Below, one piece after another: positions 1-12,275 of a DNA stretch of 64,000 bases. The notes under the pieces are model-generated. The model did not search any database, was not told where the DNA came from, and saw nothing but the letters and a program-made list of their open reading frames with translations. The position numbers were made by a program, and so were the translations under genes. The DNA lies in assembly GCA_001632435.1 (NCBI GenBank), contig KV423995.1, forward strand, positions 72,790 through 136,789. Reading direction: 5' to 3'. The DNA is from Calocera cornea HHB12733. Its lineage: Eukaryota > Basidiomycota > Dacrymycetes > Dacrymycetales > Dacrymycetaceae. Position 1 is the first letter of the stretch. Each line of letters opens with the position of its first letter.

Positions 1-1589
1 GGCTGCCGGGGAAGGAGATGCCCTCTGCGCTCCCGATCGTGGGGAACGTCACGCTCGACTTGCCCGTCGCCTGGCGCGGGCTCGACCCGTCCGGGATCGG
101 GATGGCCAGAGAGGCTGCGGAGGGTGGAGGGGTGGAAGCGTCCGCCGAGCTGGGCACGTGGGAGATGTTCGGCGAGCCGTCTGGCTGGGCGAGGCGCGGA
201 GAGGGGGAGATGATGGACGTGGACATGTACCGATCCAGATCCGGGTCCTTGTCCTCGTCCGCGTCGTCGAACCCGCGCCGGAACGGCGGGGCGACGGGCT
301 CTCCTTCCCTCTCCCAGCCTTCCCACCCCGCATAATATCCGTCCCCGTCCATCCGCCCGATCAGCCCAATCTCGTCCACCGCATATTCCGCGCCTTCGGG
401 AGGCGTGATCGGCTGGCGGCTGTTGTCGCTCAGCCTGCGCTCCCGGCCCGCGCGCTCGGCGATGGACGCAAGGTACGGGACGTCCAGGACGGAGTGGTTG
501 TGGAACGTCGGGAGGGAGGGCGTGAGGGAGGAGATGGACCGGCGGTCGTCGTCGTCCGAGTGCGCGTTCTCTTCCTCGAGCATGCGCATGCAGAGGTTGC
601 ACACGCGGACCGTGCCTTCGGCGTTGAAGCGCGAGGCTTTGATGAGGTTCGAGGCGCAGCGCGAGCAGAAGATTTGGCCTTGGGAGGTGTCAGTCTCATA
701 GGATGGAAAGCTGAGGCAGAAGGCACGCACCGCATATACGACAATGGTGCTTCCTCCGCCAGGTGGTGAACACGCTCTTGCAGTCATAGCACTCCTTACA
801 ATGCTCGTCCTCCATCCAATACGTCTTGCTCAGCCCTTCTCCCCTGATTCTGCGGATGACCTTGCTCACGCTCTCCGTACGCCGCAGCCCAGCCCCGTTG
901 GTGGCCACGCTCGCGACTGTGCGCGCGTCGTCCGCGAGCGGGAAGCCGGGGATGGAGTGCATGGTCGCCTCGATCGGGTAGAGGGAGGTGGTTGATGGTG
1001 GCGAGCCTATTGTGCGCGGGTGCGGGTGGCCGTGTGTGAGGATACGCCCGGGCACGTTGGTCGCCGACACATTTGTTGTCTCTACGGAGGAGGTGACCGG
1101 GGTGAGGGAGACGAGCGGCGGGAGGGGGTTCGCCTGCATGATTGGAAACGCGGCTCTCGTGCTCGGCGTGGGGGACTTTGCTCGCGAGGGGTTGGACAGC
1201 GGTGGGCTGGTGACGCGGGGCGGATTCGGCGGGGGAGGCATGGAGGTGAGCGCGGTGGGGCGTGCTGAGGGCGAGCGGACGTGCAGTCGGGGATCCGCCA
1301 GATTAGTCATTGTCGAGCTGCCCGACGGGAGCGACGCCTGCGCCGGCGAGGAGGGCATCGCCGGGCTCCCCGAGCCGAGGGAGGGGACGAAGGCCTCCTT
1401 GACCTTGTTCATGAGGCGTGAGACGATCTGGTAGGACGAGTAGTCCTGCTCCTCCTCGAAGGGGTTCGAGGTAGTCAGGGACATTGCGTCGTGGTCGTCC
1501 GTTGTGCGCTGTGAGCGGGCGGAGCTGGACGGCGCGGCCAGCGAGGCCGTGTCGGACATGAGTACGGGAACGGCGGCGGCGGCCTGCAT
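1..1589 (-). CDS. FAB1: FAB1/PIKfyve-type phosphatidylinositol-3-phosphate 5-kinase, N-terminal part
   Basis: Partial gene running off the left edge. Exon 1 is 731-1589; a 52-bp intron occupies 679-730 (GTGCGT...AAG on the minus strand); exon 2 covers 678 down to 1. The protein starts MQAAAAVPVL, passes through about 230 Ser/Pro-rich residues, then enters a FYVE zinc finger: WMEDEHCKECYDC, then RRKHHCRICG, and across the intron GQIFCSRCASN and VRVCNLCMRM. The R(R/K)HHCR motif that binds PI3P is complete, and the intron splits the finger inside CRICG|GQIFC. FYVE at the N terminus after a disordered stretch is the layout of FAB1/PIKfyve, which makes PI(3,5)P2 on endosome and vacuole membranes. 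The chaperonin-like and kinase domains would lie outside the window, so another FYVE protein cannot be fully excluded. A Met about 10 codons downstream is an alternative start. Confidence 0.8.
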
Positions 1590-2013
1590 CGTGTATGCGC
1601 GGAGGCGTGCAGGCGGGTGGGGGTATACGGCGATGGGAGAAGTTGCGAAGCACGTCGGAGTAGGGGCAGCGAGGCTGATGATGGCTCCGCTCTCACGCGC
1701 AAGAGGCGCTCACGTGCACCGCGCCGAGCGACCGCACGCCCCGCATCACCGGCCCCGTCAGTCCTCGACTCACTACAGTGTCCTTGACGCTGTAGTCAAT
1801 TATATCTTTATGGCTCGTATGATGATCCACCTCATTCTGGAATAGCATCGTTGCTGAGTCCCGCTGTGGGAGGGCTGCACGCCAGCTGTCGACCAGGCCC
1901 GGCGGACCGGCGCTATTTCGGGTGCCGACCCCGCACCTGCAGGGCGTGGGGGTGGGTGGTCCCTTATCGAACCCGAGGTACCGGCGTCCAGCGCATCCCG
2001 CGAGTGTACGACC
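1590..2013. promoter_or_regulatory. Divergent intergenic region between FAB1 and the oxidoreductase
   Basis: These 424 bp separate two outward-facing genes and must hold both promoters. I see no TATA box and no coding-like frame. Confidence 0.5.
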
Positions 2014-3796
2014 ATGTCCGAGCCTGTCACTGTCGTGATCGTCGGTGCTGGGCAGCGGGGAAAGGTGAGCACCGCTCTCGCTCGAAAGAGGCCGCAGGCC
2101 GCAGTACGGTATTGACGGGCGGTGCCGCGCTAGGCATACGGCCGGTACGCCCTCGCCTACCCGCATCTCTGCAAGATCGTCGCCGTGGCCGAGCCGCGTC
2201 CTCGCACGCGCGAGCTCGCAATCAAGCAACATGCTCTCAAGGAAGATGCCGTCTTCACGGCCTGGCAAGACCTGCACAGCGCCTCCGCCCGCGCGCTCGC
2301 CGCCACCGGCAAGCCGCTCGCGGACGCGCTCGTGGTTGCCGTGCAGGACCAGATGCACGTCGAGGTCGTCGAGGCGTTCGCGGCGCACGGCTACCACATC
2401 CTGTGCGAGAAGCCGCTCGCCACGACCCCGGAGGAGTGCATCCGGATTGCACATGTGGCCAAGAAGTCCGGGATGATCTTTGGCGTGGGGCACGGTGCGC
2501 ATACATATGCTCTGGTCCTCCCCCAAGCACCCGCTGACCGTTATGCTATGCTATGCCACACGCAGTGCTGCGCTACTCCCCGTACAACAAAGCCGTGATC
2601 GAAGTGATCCGCTCCGGCCAACTCGGAAAGCCCGTGAACATAGTGCACGTCGAGCCCGTAAGCCCACTGTATCCCATCTAGCCCAACGCACCCCGCTGAA
2701 CTGTCATCCCCGCGCCTCCCCCAGGTCGGCTACTTCCACTTTGCCCACTCCTTCGTCCGCGGCAACTGGGGAAATGAGAAGACCAGCTCGTTCTCCCTCC
2801 TGACCAAGAGCTGCCAGTGCGTCTATCCTGGGGTCTCTGGCCCGTCCGACCATGGTATTGATATGCATGCCCGGCACTCACAGCGACATCGACATCCTGT
2901 GTCACTATCTCAACCCAGAGACGCCCAAGCGCGTCTCCTCCTTCGGCTCCCTCACCCATTTCCGCAAGGAAGCCAAGCCCAAAGCAGCGGGCGAAGCGAC
3001 CAAGTGCCTGGACTGTGCAGACGAGCGCAACTGCGCGTACAGTGCGAAGAAGAGTCAGTGTTTTCCTTTCCTTGGTGGTGAGGCAGAGCTGATTGCTGAT
3101 TGCCGTGGTCTGGTCGGGTAGTTTATGTGGATCCCGTGAGCCGGGGGGATGCCGGCTGGCCCGCAGCAACTATCACGGACGGGGTGCCGGATATCGAGAG
3201 CATCACGGCCGCGATGCAGGGCCCGTACGGGACCTGCGTGTACGAGAGCGCCAACGACGTAGTTGACCACCAGGTGAGCCCGCCTCCTCCACCCAAAGAA
3301 CAAGAACAAGAACCCCACACTGACCGTGCTCGTGTGCTGTGCTGTGCGCCAGGTCGTGAACCTCGAGTACAGCGACGGCTCGACGTGTAGTTTCACGATG
3401 GTCGCGTTCACGGAGGCGATCTGCCAGCGGTTCACGCGCATCCACTTCACGCACGGCGAGCTCATCGGGGACATGGACTCGTTCACCGTTACGGACTTCC
3501 GCACCGGCCAGAAGAGCCGGACGCGCCCGGAGCCCGAGGACCAGAGCGGGCATGGCGGGGGCGATTGGGGGCTTATGGGCAGCTTCGTTAAGGCGGTTAG
3601 GGAGAGTGACCAGACGGTGCTCGGGACGACTGTTGATGAGATCTTGAAGAGCCATCTGACGGTGTTTGCTGCGGAGAAGGCGCGCAGGGAGGGAACTGTC
3701 GTCGATGTTGAGGAGTATGAGAGGCAGGTTAGGGAGGGGATGAAGCTGAGCGGGGTCAACGGGGTTGCTAAGAAGCTGGGAGAGACGGCGCTGTAG
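2014..3796 (+). CDS. Gfo/Idh/MocA-family NAD(P)-dependent oxidoreductase
   Basis: Seven exons: 2014-2064, 2134-2494, 2566-2657, 2725-2816, 2884-3053, 3122-3273, 3353-3796, joining in frame to 453 aa. The N-terminal Rossmann fold begins [17 protein letters not shown]. It is followed by [22 protein letters not shown] and the family signature [11 protein letters not shown], where the Lys of EKP is the conserved cofactor/catalytic residue. The C-terminal alpha/beta domain starts near [10 protein letters not shown] and includes [12 protein letters not shown], where the His and Asp sit at the usual active-site position. Members oxidise or reduce sugars, cyclitols or related alcohols with NAD(P); the substrate cannot be told from the sequence. 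It is cytosolic, with no signal peptide. An insert with four cysteines ([10 protein letters not shown] and nearby) is less usual. The start sits 13 residues before the glycine loop, as expected. Confidence 0.85.
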
Positions 3797-3872
3797 CGAT
3801 ATTCCCGCGCTCTTGTACAACCGATGTATTCGATGCCTCCGTGTCTCTCCTGAAGGACACTGCGTAGAACTA

Positions 3873-4863
3873 TCACCACATATCCCCACCGACCATCTTC
3901 AAGTCCGAATTGGTGCAGTACACCCGCTCCACATCGTTCACCTTGACGGCCTCCCACCGCCCGCCCTCCGGATCCCAATGGAAGATCCGCTTGATCCCCG
4001 CCCAGCGGCACCACTCGATGCACCGCCAGCACGGGCTGGCAGGGCCGATGATGCCTGTGCGCGTCACACGCGCGACGTAGATGTCCGCGCCGTTGATGCG
4101 GGGGTCGCGTCTGCGTGTGTCCCAGCTCGGGCGGGGTGCGCTCTCGCAGCACTCGCGCTGCTGCACGGCAACAGCCGCCCCGCGCTTCCTCTTCCTCTTC
4201 TCCTCCTGCGCGCCTATGCTCCGCTCACGCTCATGCCACGCGTTTGACCCGTTTGAAGCCGGCTTTAGCGTCTTTAACCCCCTGCTCCGCACTGCCAACG
4301 AACGCAGTAGGACGAACGTCCCCTGCTCGCGCTGCCGCTGCTGCTGCTGCCGGAGATAATGCTGCTGCTGCTGCTGCTCGTGTTGTACGCCGTACTGTTG
4401 TATCTGTTGTTGGTACCGGTACTCGTCGTACGCGTGATGGTGGTAATGCACGTGATGATAATGATGCTGCGGATGTTTGCCGTTGTAGTCGTTGCACAGC
4501 TTGCAGTTGTTCTTCTTCCTCTGCTGCAGCTTCCTGTTCTCCTTCTCCTCCATCCGCAGCCCCGGTGGACAGGGCGCCGAGTTCAAAGCGCGACTCGTGC
4601 GCGGCGACCAGCGCGGTGCGCTGGGTCTTGAACGCGGGGCTGAAGCCCGTCGCGCTGTAGATCGCGTGCATCTCGGCGTGCATCGACATTGCCGTCTGGT
4701 GCGTCTCGTTTCCCGGGGAGCCGTCGTAGTGCGTGCGTCGGTGGTTGTGCCCGTGCGAGAGCACCTTGCCGCCCTTGACGATGATCGCGCCGAGCATGTA
4801 GGCCATGCTGCTCTTCTGGGCCGTGTCGAGGCACTCGGACAGGTAGATCTGCGACTTGTTCAT
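3873..4863 (-). CDS. dCMP/cytidine-deaminase-like zinc enzyme with a low-complexity insert
   Basis: Starts MNKSQIYLSECLDTAQKSSM. The zinc-deaminase motifs are split between two reading frames: MHAEMHAI (H-A-E) upstream and GPASPCWRCIEWCRWAG (P-C-x2-C) downstream, followed by KRIFHWDPEGGRWE. One intron that fits the frames is 4206-4278 (donor GTTAAA, acceptor CGCAG), giving exons 4279-4863 and 3873-4205 and a 305-aa protein. Other junctions are possible because the middle is a long repetitive insert (Glu, Gln, Ala and Arg runs) open in both frames. Enzymes of this fold deaminate dCMP, cytidine or related bases; basidiomycete homologues are usually called dCMP deaminases. Its upstream region is shared with the GATA gene. 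The zinc ligands are clear; the substrate is not. Confidence 0.75.
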
Positions 4864-5208
4864 TGCTGAGTGAGTTGGCTGGTAGGAGGGGATCCAGTTG
4901 GAGTTGGTAAGCTGGTAGAGAGCTGGAGAGTTGAGAGCTTTGGAAGCTTTGAGATTGCTTGGATGGCAGAGAATCGAATGGTTCACTCGATTGAAGGAGC
5001 CACCGAGTCAGGGTCGCGCGTCTATTTCTCCCCCGCGGAGACTTCCGGGGACCGAACTCCCCGGCCAACGCGATCTGCCGAAATCTTTGTAGGTGGCTGT
5101 GCCAGCTTTTGGAGGTTCGCGGACACGCCGCGTCGACGACGACCGCCTTCATCGCTGCCCGCCATCTATCTACCCATGCACGTATAACACCCGTCGCCGT
5201 CTATCAGC
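4864..5208. promoter_or_regulatory. Divergent promoter region between the deaminase and GATA-factor genes
   Basis: 345 bp between two outward-facing starts. No coding frame or recognisable box stands out. Confidence 0.5.
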
Positions 5209-8200
5209 ATGGCCCTAGCCGGCGTCCGCAAGTTCGCCCTCGAGCCCGTCAAGCAGGTCCGGATCGAGGTTGGAACCAAGCGTGCGTGGGAGGAGGACGA
5301 GCAGCGGCTCAAGGACGAGCAGGCTGCGAAGAAGGGGGATGAGGATGACGATGACGAGGATGAGGATATGGACGGGAGTGACGGAGAAGCGGAGGAGAGG
5401 GAAAAGCCGTCGACGGGGCTGAGGAGCATTGGTGATAGGCGAGCACATTGATCATCTCGTGTTGGCGGCAGCTGCTGACTCGGGATGCAGCTACCTGCTC
5501 CTACAGTCACTGCGACAATGTGCGCTCCTCATTCCATCGCCTCTGCACTTGCTGACAACGATCCAGCGCGCTACACGATACTGACCTCCTTCTTCCTCAA
5601 ATTCTCCTCCAAGTCCAAAGCGAAGAACGCCCCGGAGATCACCCAGCCGCCGCACACGCTCGAGTATTTGGGCAAGTGTGATGTCGAGCTCGGCCCGCAC
5701 ACCTTCACGGGCACAAAGTTCTTCCAAGTGAACTACACGCCTGACCAGCGCACGCACGGCAATGCGCACGCGGCGCACGGGCAGCAACCCCAGGCCGGGC
5801 AGGCACAGTGGAGCTACTCGGCCCAGAAGGGGTGGCAAGGATATGCGTACCATCAGCAGCCGGCCACACCGGTTCAGCTCCCGCCCGGCGCCCCAGGGCA
5901 CGGCCTGTCGCTCACCCCCGAGCTCATCCAGCAAGTAGAGGCTGCCGCGGCGGCCGATCCGGAGCTCGCGCACATCCGCTATCTGGCTGCGCAGAATCAG
6001 GCGTCGACAGAGCAGCTGCACAAGCTCGGGACGCTCATCCAGGAGATCGACGCGCGTAATACGGCCAAGGGAAGGGTGGACCGGACGACGCCTGCACCTG
6101 TGCCTGCACCGGCCCTGGCGGTTCAGGCCGCAGTGAGCAGGCCATCTACGTCTCAAGCGAAGTACGCAGCCTCTAGTGCGGCTATGCCCGCTCCAGCATA
6201 CCAGGCCCCCGGGTACTACGTCCCGAGCCGGAAGCCCGATATCATCTTCGAGTTCCGCGAGAATCCGACGGAGCGCTGGCTACTCCCCTGCGACAACTCG
6301 ATCGTCGAGCGGCGCGCTGTTGGGCAGGATGGCCTGCCCGAGGCGGTGCTGAGCACGTTCTTGCACGCTGTGGATCCGGCGGCGACGGCTGCGAAGGAGA
6401 AGGAGGATTTGGAGGCAAAGAAGAGGGAAGAGAGGAGGAGGAAGAAGGAGGAGAAGAAGGAGAGGGACAGGCTGGAGAAGGAGAAGAAGGCGCAGGAGGA
6501 GGTGGAGGCGGCGGCGAAGGAAGCTGAAGCCCAGGCTGAAGTCGCGAAGGAGGACAAGCCCGAGGGCAGGGCAAAGCCTCATGGCAAGGAGACGCGGTCG
6601 AAGGATAAGGAGAAGAAGGAGCAAGTGGCAGCGAAGGAAGCAGAGAAAGAAAAACCGCCCGAGCCTGAGCCGGAAGTAGAGACGCCAAAGGAGACCGCGA
6701 AAGCAGAGAAGGAGCCGGAAAAGAAGAAAGTGCCACCGAAGCTCCTGCCTGCGACGATCCATTTCCTGGACGTGCCGGATCCGCTCTGGGCCACCCTTCT
6801 GTACTGCTCTAATGTGGCCGACCCGGCGCAGCTGGCACATCGCACTACCGTGTTTGACGAGATGGTATACTTTCTTACTCGATTTTATTACCGCGACTGA
6901 CGATTCTGCAGCTCCTCAGCTCTGCACCGCGGACTTACCCTCGCCTTCGCCTGCCGAACGGTCCCCTCCCGGACGACCTTGAGGAAGCGATTGCAGACAA
7001 GTTCGCGGCCAAGCCGTTCAACCCGAAGGACCGCACGGCCTTTGCGCTCGCATCGCCCACATCAGGCCGCTTCAACATCGGGCCCAACGGGCAACCGCTG
7101 CCGGACAAGCCGAAGGAGAGAAAGCTGGTGTCGAATACGTGGAAGGACGGTACACCGCGGTGGTGCCAGCATTGCGGGACGAGGGAGACAATTGCGTGGC
7201 GGAGAGGACCGGACGGGCCCGGTACATGTATGTTTCCATCTATTCGCGTCATTTTGCCCCGTCTCACTTCGCCTAGTGTGCCAAAGCTGTGGCTCAAAGT
7301 TCAAGTCGAAGCCGGACCTGTTCAAGCTTCCCGAAGAGCCGTGGACTGTCGAAAAAGTATTGGAGAAGGAAATCGTGGACAAAGCTGCAAAAGTAGCTGC
7401 AGAGGCCGAGGCTGCGAGGAAAGCGGCCGAGCTTGCTGCCAATCCTCCACCACCGCCTCCGCCCCCGGAGCCCAAAGCCCCGAAACAGCGGAAGTCCAGT
7501 GCGAAGGGAGAACTCGAGCCGTGGTCTGCGTACTCGCATCGGGATCTTGGTGTTCAGCCCATCGCCGCGGCAACTGTAGGTCAATCCGTGCCAGAAGGAT
7601 CCACGACGGCCACCCTGGTTCCACCGGGCCAAGTCGAGGATACAACCCAGATTACCCCACGATACCGTTACGCCTCTGTATGGCAAGACGAGAATGGGCA
7701 GTCGCGGTATTCTGAGAGTCAGACCCCAGCACAAACACCTCCGACGAAAAAGGCACGCAAAAGTAAAGACCGTGCTTCATCATCCTCCGATGGCCGAACA
7801 TATGCACATCCCACCAGCGGATATCATTACGACAGCCGCTATGGGTGGTATGACTATTCTCGCGGGCAGTGGCTGCAGCCGCATCAGTATGCTCAAATGC
7901 ATACACTTGGCCGCAGCCCTCCCGAAACACCTGGACAGAGTGGATCCCCCGGCACGCCTGCCACACACCCGTACTACAATGATCCGTACTATCAAGCGTA
8001 CTACCGAAATTACCAGCAAGGGCAATACTCCGATCCGCGGTGGGCGGCATGGTACGCTCAATACGGCGATCCTTCCAAGGCAGGCGATCCATATCCTCCT
8101 GGAACAACGCCGCAGCCGTATCGACCGTATTATTCTGGTCAGCCGCCGGCCGAAGGTTTGATTTCAACAGAGAAGAATGGAGACAGCGCGCAGGCAGCAG

Positions 8201-8367
8201 AAGCACTGGATGGGACACCAGCGAACACGGCTGAAGATGATGGAACGACAGAGCCGGCTGACAAAGCCGCGTCGCATGTCGAGCCGGCGGATGATCCTAT
8301 GGACGATACTCATTCGGCAGAGATTGCAATAGATGCATCTGATGAGCCGATGCATGAGGAGTCATGA
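5209..8367 (+). CDS. GATA-type zinc-finger protein (putative transcription regulator)
   Basis: Exons 5209-5431, 5507-6864, 6912-7227 and 7277-8367 give 995 aa in frame. The first junction is the least certain because several acceptors lie near 5490-5507. The protein opens with an acidic tract (DEDDDDEDEDMDG), then a region containing RYTILTSFFLKF and PDIIFEFRENPTERWLLPCD, a long Lys/Glu coiled coil (about residues 290-410), and PATIHFLDVPDPLW. A single GATA finger follows, CQHCGTRETIAWRRGPDGP then LCQSCG, with C-x2-C-x18-C-x2-C spacing. The intron at 7228-7276 cuts the finger just before LCQSC. The C-terminal 300 residues are Tyr/Gln/Pro-rich and look disordered, like an activation or condensate domain. 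The usual LCNACG is LCQSCG here. Such proteins bind WGATAR sites in the nucleus; targets are unknown. Confidence 0.8.
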
Positions 8368-8671
8368 GCCAGCCAATTGTACCTTGTATTCACTGAGCAT
8401 CACTGTATCAGATAGCACGTTTGCACTAATCTTCGCAATATTACACATGTTGCTTCCGATGTTCCCGAAGTATTATGAAATCCCTAATTACTGCAGAGAG
8501 GAGCGAGAAAGGAGTGTTTTGCATGCACGACGTGATGGGAGATGGGATATACAGATGAGGGCGATATAGAATGTTCCAGGGTGTGTAAGGGTCAAGTATG
8601 CAATTTTGAACAAGAATGTTGAAAGGAACTTAATGGCGGAAATCGGGTGCCTTTGTCCCGGCGTTTCCTCA
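8368..8671. other. Convergent 3' spacer
   Basis: 304 bp between the ends of two convergent genes. AT-richer than its neighbours and presumably both 3' UTRs; nothing else seen. Confidence 0.4.
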
Positions 8672-11600
8672 TTATGATACATCGCTGTCTGAGCGATTGC
8701 TGTCAAAGCTTTGCCGAATGTCATCCAAGTCCAAGAAGCTCTGTTGGCGTCCTACGTCCACGAGAGCCTTCGGCTTCGGAGGGCTGCAGGCCTTATCTTG
8801 CTTCTTCTCTTTCCTGTCTCTTCGGTTTTCGTTCGCCTTTCCAATGAATTCGTTATCTTCGTCATCCTCGACATCGAAATTGAGGAAGCTCGGTTTTCTT
8901 GTGATTTTCTCGCCGGTTTTGACGACTCTCTTCTTCTTTGGCGGCTGGCTGTTATCTCCGGGTGCGTCGTCATCTTCTTTCTTCCTTTCCTCTTTGGCCT
9001 GGGCGGCAACGATAGCGGCCTTTATTCCCGGATCAGGCAACGGTGGCACAGCATAATCGGGAGGGCGGCGTTGCGGAAAGAAGTGGCGAGAATTCCCAAT
9101 GCGAGGGGAGGTGTTCGGTCGGCCACCGCTGAGACTTGAAGGCGTCGAGCTGGTGCTAGGTGAGACGGCGGACATCTGGGCAGAGAGACGTGATGCGGAG
9201 GATGACGATGAGGGGCGAGAAGTAGTGTTGAGCGGGGAGAGATTGATGGCCGATGGAGGGTTTCGCGCTTTCCGCCTCGGCGGTGGCAAGCTGGGTAGAG
9301 CGGACGCCTGCAGGCTATCGTACGCTGTTCTTGAGCCGGTCGAAGACCACGGCGGGAACTCCCTGTCCGACGGGCTAGGTAAGGGCGAGGGGAAGAAGTA
9401 CGACTTGTTCGCACTGATCGTGGAACGCATTGAGCCCGCGTCGGAGCCTCGTCGGCCCGAGACGCTGTTGGCGGTGGACGGCCGGCGCGAAGGCATGATG
9501 TCGACCTCCGGCGGCGCGGGGGAGGGCTGCATGAGTCGTGCGAGCTCATCCGGCGGGAGGATATGCTGGTGGAGCATCCTCGCAGGCGTCTCCGGCAGCG
9601 CCTGGACTATCGCCGATGCGCTTGGTCGCCTACCGTCGTCCTTGTTCTTCTCCGGCGAGTCCATCCCGCGCCGCGCAGGGTTTGGCGCCGTCTTTGGCCG
9701 GGCCATGCTGGAGCGCGGTGAATGCAGCGGGATGCCGAAGAACGAGTCGGTGTCGCCGTCCGACAGCGGGTCCACGACGGTCGCTGCGGGGCTCTTGGTA
9801 CTGTGGGTGCGGTGGGATTTAGGCTCTGGACTCGCGGGCTCAATAGACGACGTCTGATGGAGCGCCTCCGGGTCGGGCACGGAGGGCGTCGAGGTCAGCT
9901 CTGCCGAAGGGGAGTGCTTGACGCTCTTCGAGCTCTTGGCCTTCCTGAGCGTCCGCCGCTCCTCCTTCTCCTCCCTCCCGCTCACAGCACCCGTAGCGCT
10001 CTTCTCGCTCCTCCGGCTCCTGTGGCTCCCCGCGGGGCTCTGCGCCCTGCTTTTGCTCCCCCTCCTCTGCCCGAGCCCGAGCTCGGGGGGGTTGTAGGAG
10101 CCGAATATCGCCTTCAACCCTCCCGAGACGCTGCCCCGGCCAGAGGTGCCGTCGCTCGTCCCCGCGGTGCCCGCGGTGCCGATCGTAGCGAGGCTGAGTG
10201 CGGAGGGGGCGTCGTGTGCCCTGTAGAAGCTGAGCGAATGGGAGTAGAGCGAGCTGGGCGAGCTGCCCAGGGAGGTCGCCTCGGCGCCCGTGCGCTCGGG
10301 GCGCGAGTACACGTCGCTCATCGGGCGGACGATGGGCGAGTTGTCCGGCATCGGCAGCGCCCGCGAGGAGAGGCGCGGCTCGTCCGGGGACGAGCTCAGC
10401 ACGAACCCCTGCGTCATGTACGTCGTCACGCGGTTCCCGGTGGAGGTGGTGATGGACGCGGTGGGTGAGCGGGAGCGCGCGGGGAGGGCGAGCGTGCCCG
10501 AGCGCGGCCTTGCCCGGCCTGGAGCAGGCGCAGGTGCGGCAGCGGGCTCCTGCGCGGGGAGGGCGAGCGCCCACCCGTGCCGCTTCGCCTTGGCCTGGAG
10601 CCTCCTGAGCTCGGGCGACGGCTCGCTCGTCCGCTGCACCACCTCCGCCAGCGCGGCGTCAGGCAGCAGCGGCTGCGAGTCGCGCGAGCTCGGCCCCGTA
10701 CCCTCCGTCCCCGTCGTTCCCGTCGTGTCCGTCGTGTCCGTGCTCGGCCGCTCGTGCGCCTCGGTGATGTGCGACGGCACGTCCGAGTACGCCGAGGCGG
10801 TGCTTATGCTCGGCCTGTATTCCCCATCAAACCAAGCCAAGTCAGCACCATGCCCACCCTCGGGAGTACAGCAAGCGGCCGAATACGCACCTAGTCTTGG
10901 CGGGATCCCGCTGCCTCCTCGTCCCCTCCCCCTCACCGTCCCAATCCTCCTCCTCCTCCCCGGCCTCCTCCTGTTCCTCCCGCTCCTCCAACTCCCCCAG
11001 TGCGCCAAACCCCTCCCTCGTCTCGCGATCCACGAGCTCCGTGAGCTCCCTCAGAAAGCGCATATCCTCATGCACGCCCTCCCTCGTCGGCCGCTCCGGC
11101 CTCCCCCGGTCCCGGTCCCGGTCCCGGTCCCGGTCCGCCTCAGCCCGCGCGAGCGCTGCAGAGGCAGAGAGGGAGGGGACGGTGGTGCTCCTCGGTAAGC
11201 CCGGGTGCCGCACGGGCTCGGCGACCGTGAAGCTCCTGCTGCGTGGCGGGGGGCGCTGCTGCGCGCCCGCGCCGCCGTACGAGGCCGTATATGCGCGCGC
11301 GCGCTGCCGCTCAAAGTCCGGCACGACGTAGCTCGTCGTCCGTGCCAGCGGTCCGCTCCCCGAGGGGGGCGGCGAGGTGGGGGAGGAGAGTGCCGAGTGC
11401 GGGGGGCGCGGGGCGGTGTAGAAGGAGCTTGTTGTGCCCGTGCCCGTACCCGTGGAGGTGCGGGAGGTGTGCGAGAGGTGGTGCGAGGTGTGCGGGCGCG
11501 CTTGGGTCTGTGTATGCGCCTGCTGGTGCTGCTGTTGGGGTGGGGGTTGCAGGTCCAGGGCGGGCCGTTTCTTGGGCTTGAACACCGAGCGGAGGGAGGC

Positions 11601-12275
11601 GATGGAGAACCCGCCTCCTCCGCCGGCGGTCCCTCCCGCCCTCGGCTCCAACGCACCGGCAGCATCCCCCGCCTCCGCGCGCATCCTCTCCAGGGCCCGC
11701 CCGCTCGACGGGCCGAACGTCGCGCGGCCCTCGTCCCGCGGGCTGCGGGTGCTCGGGCTCCCGCTACCCGCTGCAGAGGCGGACACGGAGCTGGTTGTGG
11801 TCGTGGTTGTGTAGTAGTGCAGCGGGTCGACCGGGCTGGAGGGGGATGCTGCAGAGAGAGAAGAGGCGGATGAAGCGGCAGTGCTGGTCGCTGCGCTCCT
11901 GCTCTGGGCCGCATTCGCTTTCGTACCGCTGGGCTGGGCTTGGGACTGGGATTGGTATTGGGACTGGAGCTGGGAGACGGAGGGGCGAGAGCGGATCTGG
12001 CTCTGGCTCTGCGAGTGGGCGAGCTGCGCGGGAGGGGAGGACTGTGACTGCGACGGGCGGCGCCACCAGCCCGCCTGTTTGCCCCCTCCCGAGCCGGAGC
12101 CGGAGCCGGAGCCGGCAGTGACGGTGCTGATCGTCGTCGGGATTGGTGGGTGGTTGTGCGAGCTGTGGGAGTAGGAGGAGTGGGAGTTTGAGAGGTTTGA
12201 GGAGCGCGGGTGGGCGTGGGCGTGGGGGAACGCGCCCGGGGCGTAGGACACGGACACGGGCGGGAGGGTCGTCAT
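8672..12275 (-). CDS. Large Ser/Pro-rich disordered protein, unrecognised
   Basis: Two exons, 10891-12275 and 8672-10814, with a 76-bp intron (GTGCGT...TACAG) whose junction keeps the frame (AKTR|PSISTASA). The product is 1175 aa. It starts MTTLPPVSVSYAPG and is dominated by Ser, Pro, Gln and Thr, with runs such as QSQSQSQ, SGSGSGSGG and an Arg-Asp repeat (RDRDRDRDRGR) encoded by GGTCCC-type triplet repeats on the plus strand. No folded domain, signal peptide or membrane segment is visible. Short blocks that look more conserved are SIASLRSVFKPKKRPAL, GGLKAIFGSYNPPELG and KPSFLNFDVEDDEDNEFIG near the C terminus. Many fungal polarity, septin or signalling scaffold proteins have this composition, but I cannot assign one. 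Confidence 0.7.

Noticed and set aside
3055..4152. Long minus-strand frame opposite the oxidoreductase
   Set aside because: It is the antisense shadow of GC-rich exons 6-7 of the oxidoreductase and overlaps the deaminase gene.
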